DNA of 64,000 nt from Manduca sexta (Eukaryota > Arthropoda > Insecta > Lepidoptera > Sphingidae). Below, piece after piece: positions 1 through 13,800 of this stretch. Where the stretch lies: the NCBI RefSeq assembly GCF_014839805.1, contig NC_051131.1, positions 5,568,913 through 5,632,912 of the forward strand. Direction: 5' to 3'. How positions within the stretch are numbered: the stretch's first letter is position 1; each line of letters opens with the position of its first letter. The position numbers and the translations under genes are program-made. A model generated the notes under the pieces. That model was not told the origin of the DNA, did no database searches, and was given only the letters and a program-made list of their open reading frames with translations.

Positions 1-2650
1 AAAGCAATTGAATAAAACATAGGACGAGTTTATAAATAGGATTGTGTAATAATTGACTTGAATTGTCACTATACTACTATGAAACTGATAGTTGCTTTAA
101 CACTGTCTACATCGGTAGACAGCTTTACGCGACGTCTAAAATTACAAAAAATTACATCCAATGGCCATATAACGCGATTAACACTCGATAGGTACTGCGC
201 AATACGCTTAACATCGCAATTTTGAATAACCCTGGTTCCTGTTAATCGCCGTGTGTTAATGTAATAGAGTTATTTATTACAATATAGGCCGGCGCTTGTC
301 ATAAACGATAGCTCATGCATACTTCCATATCGGCAAAGGACATCTCAACTTTGCCATGTGACATTATTGCATTAACCGTAATGACTACGTTAGCTTCTTG
401 CTGTTCATTTTTGTACAAGTTAAAATATGGCCGCTTTAAACAAATCAATGCGAATTTAATACATGATTACGTTTATTCAATAGTCGACCAATTTATTTCG
501 AAGTTTTAAAAAGATTTACAGCGTCTTTTTGTAATGTACTTTATTGATTTTATGCTATTAAATTAGCTGGTCGTGTAAGACACCGCCGCGGGTCGCGACG
601 ATGCAGCGACGTCGCGAGACAGTCGAGCGCCGGTCCCTTGCGAGCCGATTTTCATAATAAAACCATCTCGCTAAATGGACCCGAACCAAATGTCACCCCA
701 CGCTGTCCCATTGCCCTTGCCAATTTATACATATTTGTTTTATACACATTTTCTCTTTCTCATTGTATTTATTAATATTTTGTTGTGTTTTAAATGAATA
801 TTAAAGCTGTATTTGAAAATTGTGACGATTGTCCATAGTTTTGTAGAATGTTCAGAGATTGAATTGTAACTTCTTTGATGTTCTTATTCTTCTGACTATC
901 CTACCTCATTAAAGGGTAGGCGCGACATACTTTTATGAGGCTGTCGATCCTGTTTGGCTTAGTTGCTACGTTCAACTACCAATCTGAAGTCAACTCTCTT
1001 TGATATTAGATAAGCCTTTCCCGCTACGAAAGGCCTTATATCACTATATCGATCTAAAGCGCCATCAGTTCGAGACCAGCGCCATCTACTTAAAAATGAA
1101 GAAAAATAATTTCCTATAGCAGCAGATTAGCGGAATAAAAAGTAGCATATTTTAAAGCCAGGATATAATCTATACGTGTAAAAAATTTCATTCAAATCCG
1201 TTCAGCTGTGTGATTTTACTTCTAACAAACATCCAAACATATTCACAAACTTTGCCATTCATAATATTGGTAAGATATGATTAAAAATCACTGAGTCCCA
1301 TAAATTAATTATGATCCCATTGTTCATAGACTACAGTCCGGTAAGAGAAAGATTTAAATTTAGTATAAACAAGATCATTAACTACGTAGTATCACCTATC
1401 TTAAAATATGTTCTATCACATGTGATTATAATCAAAACATGTTAATATCCCACAACTGTAATCATTATAATTCAGTAAGAAACAAACCGCAAATTAAAAT
1501 ATGCGAAGGATATCTTTTGGAGTGTAAAGTTACATGTCAAAGAGGATAAAAGAAGTCTTACGTAGAGTATTGAGGTCACAGCTGGAGTACTCTCGAGTTT
1601 TGAACAAGATCGCCGCCGCGCACACAAAGAACCCGAGTTTGTTTAAGCTTTAAGGTAACATGATAGCGAAATTGGACGCATTTGCAATACCTAATGAATG
1701 TACGTGTTTGGTTTTCATATGTAACAAATAGATATCGCTTATGACATCCGCGCGTGTTAACATTCCGTATGGATTTGTGGTGATTTCACATTACGATGAT
1801 TATATGGTTTTGTATTCAGAATGGAGTGCACTGAATGAGTAAACATTTAAATGTTAGTTGTGCTAATAATAAATGACACGTTTGGTTTAATTATAATGAA
1901 TATAATATAGACATTGAGAATAATGTGAGTGTAATTTGTAATCAGAAATATGTATACCATCATTTAACATCACATATTTCAGAGGGTGCCTTTATTAGCC
2001 TAAATTTCGACTAACTTTGAGATGTTGATTTCAAATAAATCTATGTTCTCGATTTATTCATATACACTATACATCAACATACATTGGTTTTAAAATCAAT
2101 TAACTTGCTTGAATCTTATCAAAGTAATCATTTACAACTTTTCACCGTAAGAATTTTGCATATACCTATAGTAATGTTATATGTAACATAAGAATATTTC
2201 ATTTCTGTAATAACACGTGATATTTTATATTAGAAGTGAGTTCTACAAGTCATATAATTAACATTTTAAAGCAATTTATGTGAGTCAGCAATGCACCATT
2301 GCACAAGAAATTTTAATATAGCCATTCAAATTCTTTCAACTTGAATGTTAATGTTATTGCTATTACCTCTTATTTTACACCAGGGGTTTTAAAACAGATT
2401 GACAGAGACATTGCAATGCAGAATAAACTATCTCTACAAAATGTGTGTTTGTGCCGGAGAGAAACAATTAGTGTTGGTCGGAATTCAGCTTAAAATAAAA
2501 ATGGTATAACAATAAAGTTGGTATATTCTGGATTTTTTATAGAGTTCATTTTTTTTTCTATACCATGCCAGTAATCCTTTGAATAATATACTCACTGTAT
2601 GGTTTTCAACTTTTTGGCAGGCTAAAAAGAAATAATTGTATCTGCTACGA
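1..2650. other. no gene recognised
   Basis: AT-rich non-coding DNA. A GC-rich patch at 575-650 (CACCGCCGCGGGTCGCGACG and following) stands out and could be part of an exon or UTR, but no frame supports a protein. Short frames are chance. Confidence 0.6.
1180..1270 (+). repeat. short interspersed repeat fragment
   Basis: TTCATTCAAATCCGTTCAGC, then CTAACAAACATCCAAACATA, is the conserved end part of abundant insect interspersed elements. It is too short to classify. Confidence 0.4.
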
Positions 2651-2654
2651 GATT

Positions 2655-2930
2655 GGTAGGTCTTTTGTACGATTTTTACATGCAAGTGACCCCACGGCAC
2701 CTGATGGTAAGCGAAGTGGGGTCTAATAAAATGTCGACTGACGAAAGTTGCTTACCTCTCCTCAGTCGACACAATTCTGTCCGCCTGTTGGAACCGCATA
2801 TATACACAGGCTGAGCCCGAAACGCGAAACTTACGTGGGCTACTATGGCGGGTTTTTACATCTTGTGTACGGTGGTGACTATCGAAGCATATATAAAATA
2901 TATCCTACTTACAAGGGTGGTAGGATATAT
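2655..2930 (+). repeat. interspersed repeat family C
   Basis: Shared blocks are CACCTGATGGTAAGCGAAGT, AGTCGACACAATTCTG, CCTGTTGGAACCGCATAT and TTACGTGGGCTACTATGGCG. Four copies occur in the window (2.7, 28.2, 58.0 and 61.1 kb). It is probably a retrotransposon 3' end; no coding capacity is seen. Long open frames over it are spurious. Confidence 0.72.
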
Positions 2931-2935
2931 TCATA

Positions 2936-3060
2936 TGCGAGGGTCCGTCAGTGCAAGTACCACCGCAACTTCTATATCTGCCGCCAAGCAGCAGTCATGC
3001 GCTATCGTTTTCCGGTTTGCAGGACTTGTAGCCAGCTTAATTTCTAGATATTATGAAAAT
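2936..3060 (+). repeat. family R3 5'-part fragment
   Basis: GAGGGTCCGTCAGTGCAAGT, ATCTGCCGCCAAGCAGCAGT and TTCCGGTTTGCAGGACTTGT match the head of family R3. It directly follows a family C repeat. Confidence 0.6.
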
Positions 3061-3065
3061 AAATA

Positions 3066-4940
3066 TCTTATCCCTCGGTATGACGGGTAGTGTGCCACGC
3101 TATATTTTGTAATTCGTAATTCTCGAAGATGTTGCTACATGGGCAGCCGTGTGACTTACCACCAGGCGAAGCAAGCAAAAAAAAATCAAACTCAAGCACT
3201 CAGCGTCAATCCTTTCGCGGAAACAATAGCCTAAAGAACATTCGGAGATAATTTCAATACCTAGAAGTATAACCGCAATGGTACCAGACATCCATTGAAA
3301 TAGACAAACAAAAATAACCTTTATAGCTTAAGAAAGAAATAAATGGTAAACTATTTTTTCGTACCGATATTTTTACAAAGCCGCATCGTATTTACTGATG
3401 GCATAGTAACGACAGATTGCCATTTTAACTGCGGATCTCTATTATGAATAATTCAGGATTGCGTGAAGGGTATATTGGGATCACAAGACATAATATCCAA
3501 CTGGAAGCACTATATACATATATCTATAGAATTTTATGCATCTGTTTTACACAGTTACTACTATTTTTATTACGTACAATAAAATAGAGACGCAGATGTG
3601 TTTATTTGGATTGTAGTGGGTATTATATTATGATTGTGATAGTTTTTTTTATGACTCTTAATATTGGCAGTCTGACTAGGTTTTTTTTATTAATTTTTGC
3701 GTGTTAAAAATAATCTGTTTGCCGACATATATTTGAAATGACTTCGGTTGTAAAATATTGTGAATAATTTATCTTTTTATAAAACAAAACTATAGATAGG
3801 TATAAAAGTGCATATATAAGAAAATTTTATTTCTTAAATTATTGATTCCTATACAGCCTACGGCTTATTCCAAGAGCAATACATGCAAAATATCAAAGAG
3901 GTTATAAAGTAACTCATTTAGTATACTTTATGTCTGCGGTGACCAGGGACCAGCTTCGATTTTGGCCAGCCATCGACAACTAATTGTATTCAATTAATTT
4001 ATCTGTACAGCACAAAATTGACTTTTATTGAAATTATCTCCTTTGAGAACCAAACTTAATTGGTCTGCGTCAAGATAATGAAATATAACGAAGTATCTAT
4101 ATTTACTTTGTAAATTTAGCTTTGAATATTTAAAGTTAAATAGATTTAAACCGTCGAGTATTACAGTTTATGAAGTTAAGCTTTTTACTAAAAAAAGTAT
4201 TTTGAAATTTATTTTGATGAAACACATAATTCTTATTATTAAAAAATAATAAGGAAATTTATTTTCCGGTGATGCATTGATCAAAGCCAGCCATCGGCTC
4301 GTGTTTGAATTTCTATGTGTTTCGTGTTCCGCCCGCCGCAGGACGCACCGTGTTCATGCGCCGCTTCCATCATGTTATGTTTAAAGCGCTTGCGCAATGC
4401 ACTGCGTCTTAGAACATATAGTTTACAAAAGATGTCTTCTCTGAAAACATTTACAAAAGTACACAATATAAAACTACATAATTTATTGGGCTCGATGCAA
4501 AGCCAATATAATTCCAGTCCAATTTCACTTCTAATTCAATTTGTTTATACCTTATACACTATGTAAAACTAATTTTAAACTATTCCAGTCTACGACATTG
4601 GATTAACTCTTGTGTCAAACGAAAACGTGCCGACCTTGGATTTGATTGATATCACCAATGTAACCATTACAAGCAATTTGTTTTAGGAATACGTATCTGG
4701 GCTTAAGAATTAATTATGTAGGGTGCGCGGTCTCAAGGATGTACACTCAAATAGAACAATCGATGGGTGACCCGAACTGGCTGCATTCATAGAACTTATG
4801 CATCGCTGATGAGACCTCGTGTCAATAGCACAAGGTGAAAATACAAATATACAGGTACATTTACGTAACGACCTATATTTTGTAATACCAGGCTATAAAT
4901 AGAAAACTACGTATGAAGTAGGAGATATATGACATGAAAT
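3066..4940. other. no gene recognised
   Basis: AT-rich DNA without clear repeats or coding potential. Overlapping short frames on both strands near 4.3-4.5 kb have no recognisable content. Confidence 0.6.
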
Positions 4941-4944
4941 ATAT

Positions 4945-5320
4945 ATAATGATTTCTTATGTTTACGCGAATGTTCGACATTGAATTAAAAAACATCTGAA
5001 TTTTAATGGGGAAGATGATTGGAAGCTCGCACAAACCTGAGATCTAGTTCTACACTTAATTAAATCAGAACCTAAAAGACCGGCTGTCAGACTTCAAGAC
5101 ACTGTGAGCTCATTCAGCATAGATCGGACCACCAACAGCTAAAAATTTAAAAAGTTGTATAATTGTAAAATGTAGGTAGATGTTGTAACTTTGACTATGC
5201 GGATGACTAACATCTCAGTCCCTCCCGTGATCACGAAGGCTGAAAAGTTTTCGAAACGTCGGGAGAAAATTAAAATATAAAAACCGCGATAAAATCCGAA
5301 AAATAGTTTAATTTACAGAT
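4945..5320 (+). repeat. foldback-type element, family H
   Basis: The head (GATTTCTTATGTTTACGCG) and tail (TTTTCGAAACGTCGGGAGAA, CCGCGATAAAATCCGAAA) are shared with the element at 21.4 kb. The inner block ACCGGCTGTCAGACTTCAAG is also shared. It has no coding capacity. Confidence 0.65.
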
Positions 5321-6042
5321 TTTATGAAATATACAGGTTCAATTAAAACACAAATTACTCTTCCAAAGTTCAATGCAATTGTGCTTATCTACTCACTCAA
5401 GACCCTTACACTATATCATTAAATTAAAAATAAAACACCCTACCATTAATTACTTTCTAACGGTAATGGGTTCACGTAGGTACATATTTTAAAATGTAGT
5501 GTCATTTAACACGGTGTTATAAAGCAATTTAGATTAGCATCGCATGGCTGTTTTAATTGATATTCCCGTTCATGCTATTCTGCATAATAGTGGCATAAAA
5601 TGTCGGATGGCGTTATGCCACGTAAATCATACTGAAGACAGCGCGTACTATTAATATTTGGCGGAAATGCATTCCATTGATGAAGGTTTTATTAAAACTT
5701 GAAACATGCCGGCAAACATCTTGGTTTATTTACCCATATTCGTTTAAAATGCGTCAGTTTTGGAAGTATTGTGAGTTTAATTCTCGGTTGAGAGATGTCT
5801 AAATGCATTTCTATATTGCTTGCGGCTTACTGCCTTTAACTTTAATAACAAAGCGCAGGCACAATAATGGTTGAGAAAATTCAACCCCTGTATTTTTATT
5901 AAGAACAAGTTATTTTAATTAGAGATCATTTTTGAATTATTTAAGTTATATGGCAAATTACAGTTAATCAAAGTATTGATTATAGTATTTAGATTAATTA
6001 TAGATAATTCTATTTGGGTATCTTAAGTACCTGTAGGATTTA

Positions 6043-6205
6043 CAACGACGAAGGGTCTGTATAACGTGATTCCTGCCGGTTTCCCTATATGTAGAATGTA
6101 AAATCGAATTAACATTAGAATTAGTTGCAGTACTGCATTCATGCATATTAGTATCTATAAGTTGTGTCGGGTTCTCTTTCGAAACATTTTACCTTCCACC
6201 ACTGA
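6043..6205. mobile_element. hAT-like MITE family D copy, diverged
   Basis: CGACGAAGGGTCTGTATAAC, ATTCCTGCCGGTTTCCCTAT, GTGTCGGGTTCTCTTTCG and CCACCACTGA match family D in order, with substitutions at both ends. Confidence 0.62.
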
Positions 6206-6767
6206 GGATTTGTGATCTAATATGTATTCATATATTTATCTATTTCATGAGATGTGAATAAACAAGATCGAAATATGTTCAAAGGAAAATCGAGTTTATT
6301 ACACTTCGGATAAAAAATAAATGGAAATAAAAATATAGAATTTGGCGGAAATTCTGTCAGCGCCGGCGACCGCCTATTTTAACTGTTTCTTAAACTAGTT
6401 TAGAGTTGTGCTTGTTGTGTAAAAGTGGTGTGGGTTTGTGCAATAAATCACTGGCATTGACGAACAGAAACTTTTAAGTGGATTTGGGAATTTCGAACAG
6501 AGTGACTTTTTTTATTTACTAGAAAATATTTAGAGAAACAAGTTTAACAGTAAAAAGAACTATATTAGTTGAGGTTAGATTATACCAAAACTCCATCACA
6601 AAATATTTTTACTAACTTATATTTAATTTCAAGTGACTACGCTTTGAAACTGACAGTTGTTGAAATTTTTAAAACAGCCGTCAGTTTTTTGCAACAAGTT
6701 GACTGCAACATACGAAACATGCTTAAGAATATTAAATATCATCAAGATATTATTTTGTTTTCTCTTC

Positions 6768-7085
6768 GTTTTTTTTTTGCTTTAAATGACGAGACGAGCT
6801 TGCCGTTCACTTGATGGTAAGCGATACTACCGCCCATAAACAGTAGAAATACCACCTTTAATTACAAAGTATTGTTTGGTATTCCTACTGCATTCGCCAT
6901 CCTGAGACATGAGATGTTGATTTTCATTATGTCCAGTAGTTACACAGGCTACAATGTCCTTCAAACCGGAACACAAGTGTTTACACACTGTTGTTTGGCG
7001 GCAGAAATAGGTATTGCGATGGTACCTACTCAAGCGGACTTGAGATGGACACATATGACAGACCTACCACCAGTAGATTGTACCG
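6768..7085 (-). repeat. interspersed repeat family R3, near full length
   Basis: A T-run on the left (A-tail in reverse) is followed by CTTTAAATGACGAGACGAGC, GGTAAGCGATACTACCGCCC, GCCATCCTGAGACATGAGAT and TTTGGCGGCAGAAATAGGTA. The A-tail and the lack of coding suggest the 3' UTR of a non-LTR retrotransposon or a SINE. Open frames on both strands are repeat shadows. Confidence 0.78.
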
Positions 7086-7089
7086 TACG

Positions 7090-8925
7090 TTCTTCGTACC
7101 GTAATTCTAGCTAAAGTTTAAACCAACGTAACGTGAATTGGCTTGATTGGGGCATTATTAATTCAACTGATTTAACCAACCAAACAAGACCACGGTTTCA
7201 TACATTTCCTCTATAATAATGCATCGAGTTGAACAATAAACAGGCTTACACGCAATATTGGAAAACGTAAACAGGTTATAACCGTATGCATTTAATGAAC
7301 CTAATTATAAAAACATTGCGATTTTAATAAGTTCCGTTTATCGGCTTTAAGTACTTTAACCTTAAGGTTTTTATTATTTGTACTAGTGTCATTAGGCAAG
7401 CGTAAGTACAAAACGGAACCACGAATGAGGTCTCCAATCGAAAGGTAGCCATCTTTTTTATCCAGGTACAGTAATGTCAATAACGGCTTCAAGTATAGTT
7501 GCAAATAACAGTATATAGTTGGATAATTTTTTTTACGAAAATGCGTATGTACAATATTAATAGTACTAAAGTTATTTGAAACCTTCCAGAATGTAAAGCA
7601 CTTACTTTAAGCCCCCGTTGACATGACAAGATGTTGGAAATATTTGAATTTAACCGAGGTAAACAAAACTAGATCTTAACCAGTAATTAAATTTAATGAA
7701 TTGTTTTTAATACAATTTATTTAGCGTTAGACATTTCTATTATAATATATTATTTCAACAAAGTTGTAATAGGCTATAGCAAAATTGAGAAACATTCTAG
7801 GGACAAATGCTACAAAACAAATACGAACGGAGTCACTGGCACGTCGCGAAATATTTTATTTTAACAAATTATTCGAACACTATACACATATCGCTAATAC
7901 ATTTCACGCTTATATAATATTAAAAAAGCAATAAGTATTATGTGCCCAAAGGTCAACGGATGCTACTTATATGTATGCGGGACCTTCATAGATATATTTT
8001 TCTAATACCAGTAATCGTTTTAAAATAAACATTGCTAATGTCCACTGTATTATAACTCAATAACTTGCTATGTGGAAAATATGTTTGACGATAATATCTT
8101 AGTATCATAACGGAACCTAGAATCGCGTGTCGGGTTGAAAATTCTTGGAAAATGAGGCCTATAAAGTTCTGGTAACTTTTAACACATTTATCAAAATTAT
8201 GTCGTGAAATGATAAATAAGGGGTTAATATCATTAAACAAAAGTTCCATTGTTAGAGATTGTAATAAAAATACCAAAACATTTTAAATCTATCTTTCTTC
8301 GCGACTTTCCGCAGGTTAATGCTTATTCCTGAGATAAATACTAACATATAGCATTCAGGAGTAATTAAGGTACTTAAAGCCGTAAAAAAAATCGGTGAAG
8401 AGTGTATGTATTACATACACACATCCAAAAAAGTCTTTTTTTTATAATATTATTTAGATATAAAAATAAAAGCCAATAATAAAATAAAGTTGGTAATATA
8501 ACGTTGCAGTTTATTTTTAATAAACTATCAGAATTTACTTTATACACAATAGATACAATATTTTACAATTTGTCTCCGAGGAATATTAGATTCTACTGCA
8601 AATCTTATTTTTCATTTTAATAATTCGATAAAGTCGCTTATCATGATTTTATTTTGAACTTTCAAAGATATAGCGAATAGATTGGAGGTTTTGTGGTTTA
8701 TTTATAATATATATTTTTGTATATATATATATTTGTCTTGTATCCGTCATCTCTGTAAGCCTGAAGGTCCGAGCCCGGCGCCGACAGGGAGGACTACAAT
8801 GTAACAACACGGCATATTAATACACGTCACCTAAAAACCCTTTGCCGAACCGTCCTGTCAGTTCCAAAACAATATGTCCACAATATATTAAAGATATATA
8901 ACTCCGTCCAAGCATTCTTGTGTGA
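7090..8925. other. no gene recognised
   Basis: AT-rich, with low-complexity TA stretches near 8.7 kb and a short GC-richer block at 8765-8800 (GGTCCGAGCCCGGCGCCGAC). No supported coding. Confidence 0.6.
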
Positions 8926-8929
8926 TTTT

Positions 8930-9071
8930 TTCTTAAAGGAACCCAACACAATATATAGGGTACCATTATGCATACATGCGGTTTGCAAATCGTTCTAATG
9001 ATAATTAGATTTTACATGAATTATAAAAGGGAAGCCGGTAGGAATTAGTTTATATAGACCCTTCGCCACTG
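8930..9071. mobile_element. hAT-like MITE family D copy, inverted
   Basis: Reverse-orientation copy: AAAGGAACCCAACAC on the left, ATCGTTCTAATGATAATTAG in the middle and CTTCGCCACTG at the right end (9071). The far left end is worn. Confidence 0.7.
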
Positions 9072-9655
9072 TTGTATTGAATCAATGTAATCTCTTAGAG
9101 CGACGAGCGCAGTGCAATCCAACGCCGTGTTTTGTAATGCAAAGTTCGTTTCGTGTTGTTAATGAACAGTCTTACCTTAGCCTTACCATCAGGCGAGCAA
9201 TTTATTCGTTTCGACATTCACAAAATACATGACCTATCGCCTGCTGACAAAAGGAATAACTAGATACAAAACTTTCTACATTTAGAAGTCTTAGTTGACG
9301 TCAAATGAAAATGCAAATTAGTTCTGAAGTTTATCTATTTAGAACAAATAGAGTTGTCGTACCATCCTTACAATGTATTTAAAGCCCGCTTTCTGCAATA
9401 CAAGCAGAATAGCAGACTGTTTTAACATGCTTGTAAAGTTATCATGTGTTAGGTGCCCTAATGCCTGCTTTTATGAGGTGTGTGACTGCAATTTTCTTTT
9501 AATTTTCAATTAACAAATTAATAAACTAAAATAATTGGTCTAAAATTGAAAATCTGTTGAACCACTGTTTAAACTATTTTAGTTGCCAAGTATAAGTGGA
9601 ACAATTGTTGCTATGTTATAATAAAAGACAAAGTTGAGTAATGTTACTAAGGAGT

Positions 9656-9814
9656 CAGTGGCGAAAGGTCCGTATAAGTCCATTCCTACCGGCTTCCCTT
9701 TTGTAATTTATATAAAATCTAATTATCATTAGAACGATTCGCAGACATTTATGCATATTAATACTTATATGTTGCATCGTGTTGCCTTATAGAAAATTTC
9801 ACTCTTCGCTCCTG
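9656..9814. mobile_element. hAT-like MITE family D copy
   Basis: CAGTGGCGAAAGGTCCG at the left, the shared interior CTAATTATCATTAGAACGAT, and a degraded right end (CTCTTCGCTCCTG). It has the same orientation as the copy at 45179. Confidence 0.72.
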
Positions 9815-9898
9815 CTAAGAACGTTTAAAAAAAGAGCGTACTCCAAGCGCTGAGAATCGCGTCAATGACAGCTATGATATTATAAATGTTTACGGAAG

Positions 9899-10100
9899 AT
9901 GATGTTCAGGTTGGGGGAGTTCGGGTTCCATGATGTGATAGGGGGCGAGCCTATTGCCATATCGGGCATAAATTCTAACCTCTGGGGATCCCTACTCACA
10001 GTTAAACCGAGAGAAAATCCCAATATCACCTTACCTAACTCGGGGACCGGACCTAAGACTCAGCACTACAGTTGTAGTGTAATACAACTACGCCAGTTAA
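9899..10100 (-). mobile_element. SINE family S2-like copy, minus strand
   Basis: The reverse complement begins GGCGTAGTTGTATTACACT, like the head of S2. On the plus strand the run GGGGGCGAGCCTATTGCCAT with CGGGCATAAATTC is a common lepidopteran repeat segment. A plus-strand open frame over this region is repeat-derived. Confidence 0.6.
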
Positions 10101-10604
10101 TTATATTAAACATTAATTATGGCAACTCACTGTTAAATGTCAAATGCAATAGAAATAATCCCTAAACAGTGTAGTTGAAGCACGCCGATTAACACAGTAG
10201 GAGCTCTAGAACTACCTTTATGGCGATGGTCGCGCGGTCGGGAAGCAAATTGACCGCTCGGTTGGAGATCCGCTTTACTAAATTATTCGGTAAATTCTTA
10301 CTTAGATTAATCAATTGACACAGTGATTAGCGTATCTTTGAACAATTAATATACTATTATGTGTTGTCCAATATACATATTATATTAAATTTTATAAAGT
10401 TTCTCAATGTACCTTCTGTTTTGGTTTCTTGTTAATCGACTAACTAATGTGATTAGAGTAGGTAGCCATTTATCACTGCAAACGATTAAAAAACATCATA
10501 ACGCAGGTGAATTATTTGAATTTTCGATTCAAAATCGTCTTTTTTAAAATAAAACGAGCCTTTTACAGTGACATTGAGGTTTTCTGCTCTGTGTTAGCCT
10601 GTGT

Positions 10605-10735
10605 TGTGGAATTTCGTGTCTGATATGTCAACAGGCTCTCTATTACATCATAGGATGGGATACACACAGCAAAGAGTGGATACAAAAGTTACGTCTTTAC
10701 CAACCTCTTCAGGAATAAAATACGTGAATGTGTAT
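10605..10735 (+). mobile_element. SINE family S2, 3' portion
   Basis: CAGGCTCTCTATTACATCAT and GATGGGATACACACAGCAAAG, followed by TTTACCAACCTCTTCAGG, resemble the body of S2-type SINEs. The head is missing. The open frame here is repeat-derived. Confidence 0.55.
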
Positions 10736-10850
10736 ACAGCCCATGATTATAAGTTCAGTTCAGCTGCTGGGCACCGATCTTCTCTATTGCCGAGGGAGTT
10801 TGAGCCTTAGTTCACTACGATGGCCTAGTTTAGAATAGTCTCTTTTATCA
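10736..10850 (-). mobile_element. degenerate SINE family S1 fragment
   Basis: GCTGCTGGGCACCGA, GAGCCTTAGTTCACTACGAT and GGCCTAGT match the S1 3' portion in reverse with many changes. It lies directly after a fragment of the other SINE family (10605-10735). Confidence 0.55.
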
Positions 10851-13800
10851 ATGCAATTACGAGTGAACAAAAACATTATTTGTATGAAGTATCTCTGATT
10901 TATTGCCGCAAGAGCGAAACTTTATCACAAGCACTTTTACAGCTATAAACGGCAAACAATTTCCAACTTTTTTGTTTAAGAGTTTATTTTTCAAACATAA
11001 GACAAAATTGATCATAGGATAAAGTATAATATGAACAAATAAAAAATACAATTTACGTAAAATAGTTTAATTGTCTATTTCAAATCATTCAGCCATTATC
11101 ACCATTAATGGATCTTTTATCTGGCGATTGGAAAATCTGCTATCAAACCGACAGGGCCTTTATAGCGAATGTTTTGGCACAACGACCTTGGCGATGGGCC
11201 CGCACGGTATAGGCACTCGTCACGTTATCTTCATATCAAAGCCACTAACTTATGGAAGGCTAATGCGGCCTGTGACGAAGACACGCACCGGCAATCATCT
11301 ATTTTTAGCGCATCCGATATTCTACGTTTGCTAAAATAATTCTCTTAATTTTATATGGCTCGAAACGCGCAAATGTGTCGCCTAATTTTAAGTCATATTT
11401 ACTACCTATAATTCCAGCAGAAACTCCACGCGGTGCTGATTTTAAAGATAAAGAAAAAGAATTAAGGATGCGAGGCAGATTTTTGGATTTCCGCTAATGC
11501 CACTCTACATACGTAACACATCGCCAAGTTGTCATTTCACGACAACTTTTCTATAAAACTGTGGTACCTATTCTTCTGATAATTAATCAGTCGCGCTGTA
11601 GACAAATTTATTAACGTCGTGGCACTACCTAGCTATAGTGATAGAGTCACTCTGTCAATTATCCGGTTTCAAACAGACTGGCATACCCCCCCCCCCCCCT
11701 CCCCCCCGAGACAATTCTTGTGCGCTCGGTCTTCACACCGAATGCACTTTTGCCGAGGCATACATTCCAGTGAGTATACCTCATGATTGTAACCACTTAT
11801 GGTTCTAACTAACACATTGAGGCCTATGAGTTCTTGCGAACATTTCCTGGCCTTTCCCCACACTTCCCTTCCCCGGATATCCCAAGTTTCCTCCAGGACC
11901 ACAATATACCTCTTCAACTTCTAAATAAATTAAAAGTGTTCAGTGTCCTAGGTCAGGCCTGACCTCAAGAAGTTCGTTACAGAAGTTGGCAAATAGGCTA
12001 TGAATATTAGTGTAAGTCCGGCCGACATTAGACCATGACCTACATCGTGATTGGCTTGCATTGTAACAAAGTTTCGAACGGGTTCGTACTGCCCGTAGGC
12101 GGAAATGTATTTTACATTACAGGTGTACACTTGTAATGATGTAACATAATATGTCTTCAAACATAATAAAAACCATTAATTTTGTTTCTAAAGACAAATT
12201 AAGTACTTACTATAAAAGTGTAAAGAAATCAATTGTATCCAGATCCTAATTCCAAAAATTCAATTGCTTAGCGCTATTTTATTATAAAGCAAAAGTTATA
12301 TATAGGGTCATTTATTATCTGTGTATCCCAGAATTCGAAGTAAAAAGAAAAAATATATTAAATGATAAATATAAATTAAATTTTATAATAAAATTTAATT
12401 ACGAATTATGAACATACATTATTCTAAGTTTAGTGATCGTGAAAATAGATTTATGAGTCTTTAAAAGCCCGTGTTAAAAGCCGCATGATTTTGACGTTTA
12501 GTATTTTACACATGAATATATTTATAAATTATTCTTTGTTCACTGAAAAGTTCACTGTGTTAGCCTGTTGTATTTTCATTTAATAAACTCATTTTATAAA
12601 ATAATCTTTATGTTAAAGATAAGCAGCTGCACGCAAAACGTGGTTACTGCGTTCGACATTCATTAACCACGATATACACCCACACATCTAAAATATACCT
12701 GGTAAATTTTATCCTATTTTGCTTTTGTAGTATTAGTAATGGAAGGATGTGAATGAACGTTTCAGGTATAATTAGATTGGTGTTCTATATTTTTTTTTTC
12801 AATGAGCTAAGAGCTCTAAGAATTCTAATAATAAGAATCTAAGATAAAATAAACATAACAAGATATAATCAAATTTACAATCTAACTTACTATAATTTGC
12901 CGGTCAATCTCTGAAATATAATTATAAAATCCCCATAATAGCAGATCGCTGGCCTCAAAGAACAAGGTTACATTTGGGCATCGCAACCGCAACCAAAAGA
13001 TAGTCTTTGATACAACTTTACAAAAATACACACGCTCTGTGTACCTTTTCTTTCATTCATGATAATAGGGTTGTCAAAACTGTTGATATCCTATACCGAA
13101 AATAAGCAAAATATACGTGAAAGATAAAAATAAGCATGGAATATTGATGATGTAAATCAAACACTTTGATCTCATCTTTGTATAAGTCAGCCCTATCCAG
13201 ATGGTTGGTAGGCGATTGTTTCCAAAGGGAATTATCGGTTGCCCACGCTATGTTTGTCTTACAAAAAGCCGTGTTGAATGTAAACAGCACCTGTTATTAT
13301 CCGACTAACGCATCACACGGTCGACAATAATAAGCAAGCTTTGTTCGGTATTGGATATGAGGCGTGGACGGTAATTCTATTAATAGGAAAGTAAACTGGC
13401 GGCATCGGTCTCGCATTATGTGTCCTCTTTTCATCGGAAAGCGTCAACGATTGTGTTTGCGATTCATCATTAGTGAATTCATGACGATAAATTCAATTTT
13501 TTTTTTCAATTGCGTTTGTTGAGGTTTTTTTCTCAATTGTGTTATACTTTAATTTTGTTTGCACTTTATTATGTTTTTACCTACCTTACCTTAACCACTG
13601 TTAAGGCGCGCGATCGCGAATTAATGTAAATTGTACTCTATTTACAAACGCATTAAAATTTTTACAAATATATTATTATTTACTACTGAATTTGTTGTCT
13701 TTTAGCCATATTGATATTTATTAGCTTGTATGTTTAGTTTAAGTGACAATGTCCGTGAATTTATAAACACAAATAAATTAATATCATACTGCTGTAAGTT

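Noticed and set aside
2748..3090. Two overlapping frames as genes
   Set aside because: Both fall in repeat families C and R3 with copies elsewhere.
6827..7114. Frames on both strands as genes
   Set aside because: They are shadows of an interspersed repeat found at four or more places in the window.
11071..11334. 87-codon frame as a gene
   Set aside because: Starts on a non-ATG codon, no recognised motif, no splice signals or context.
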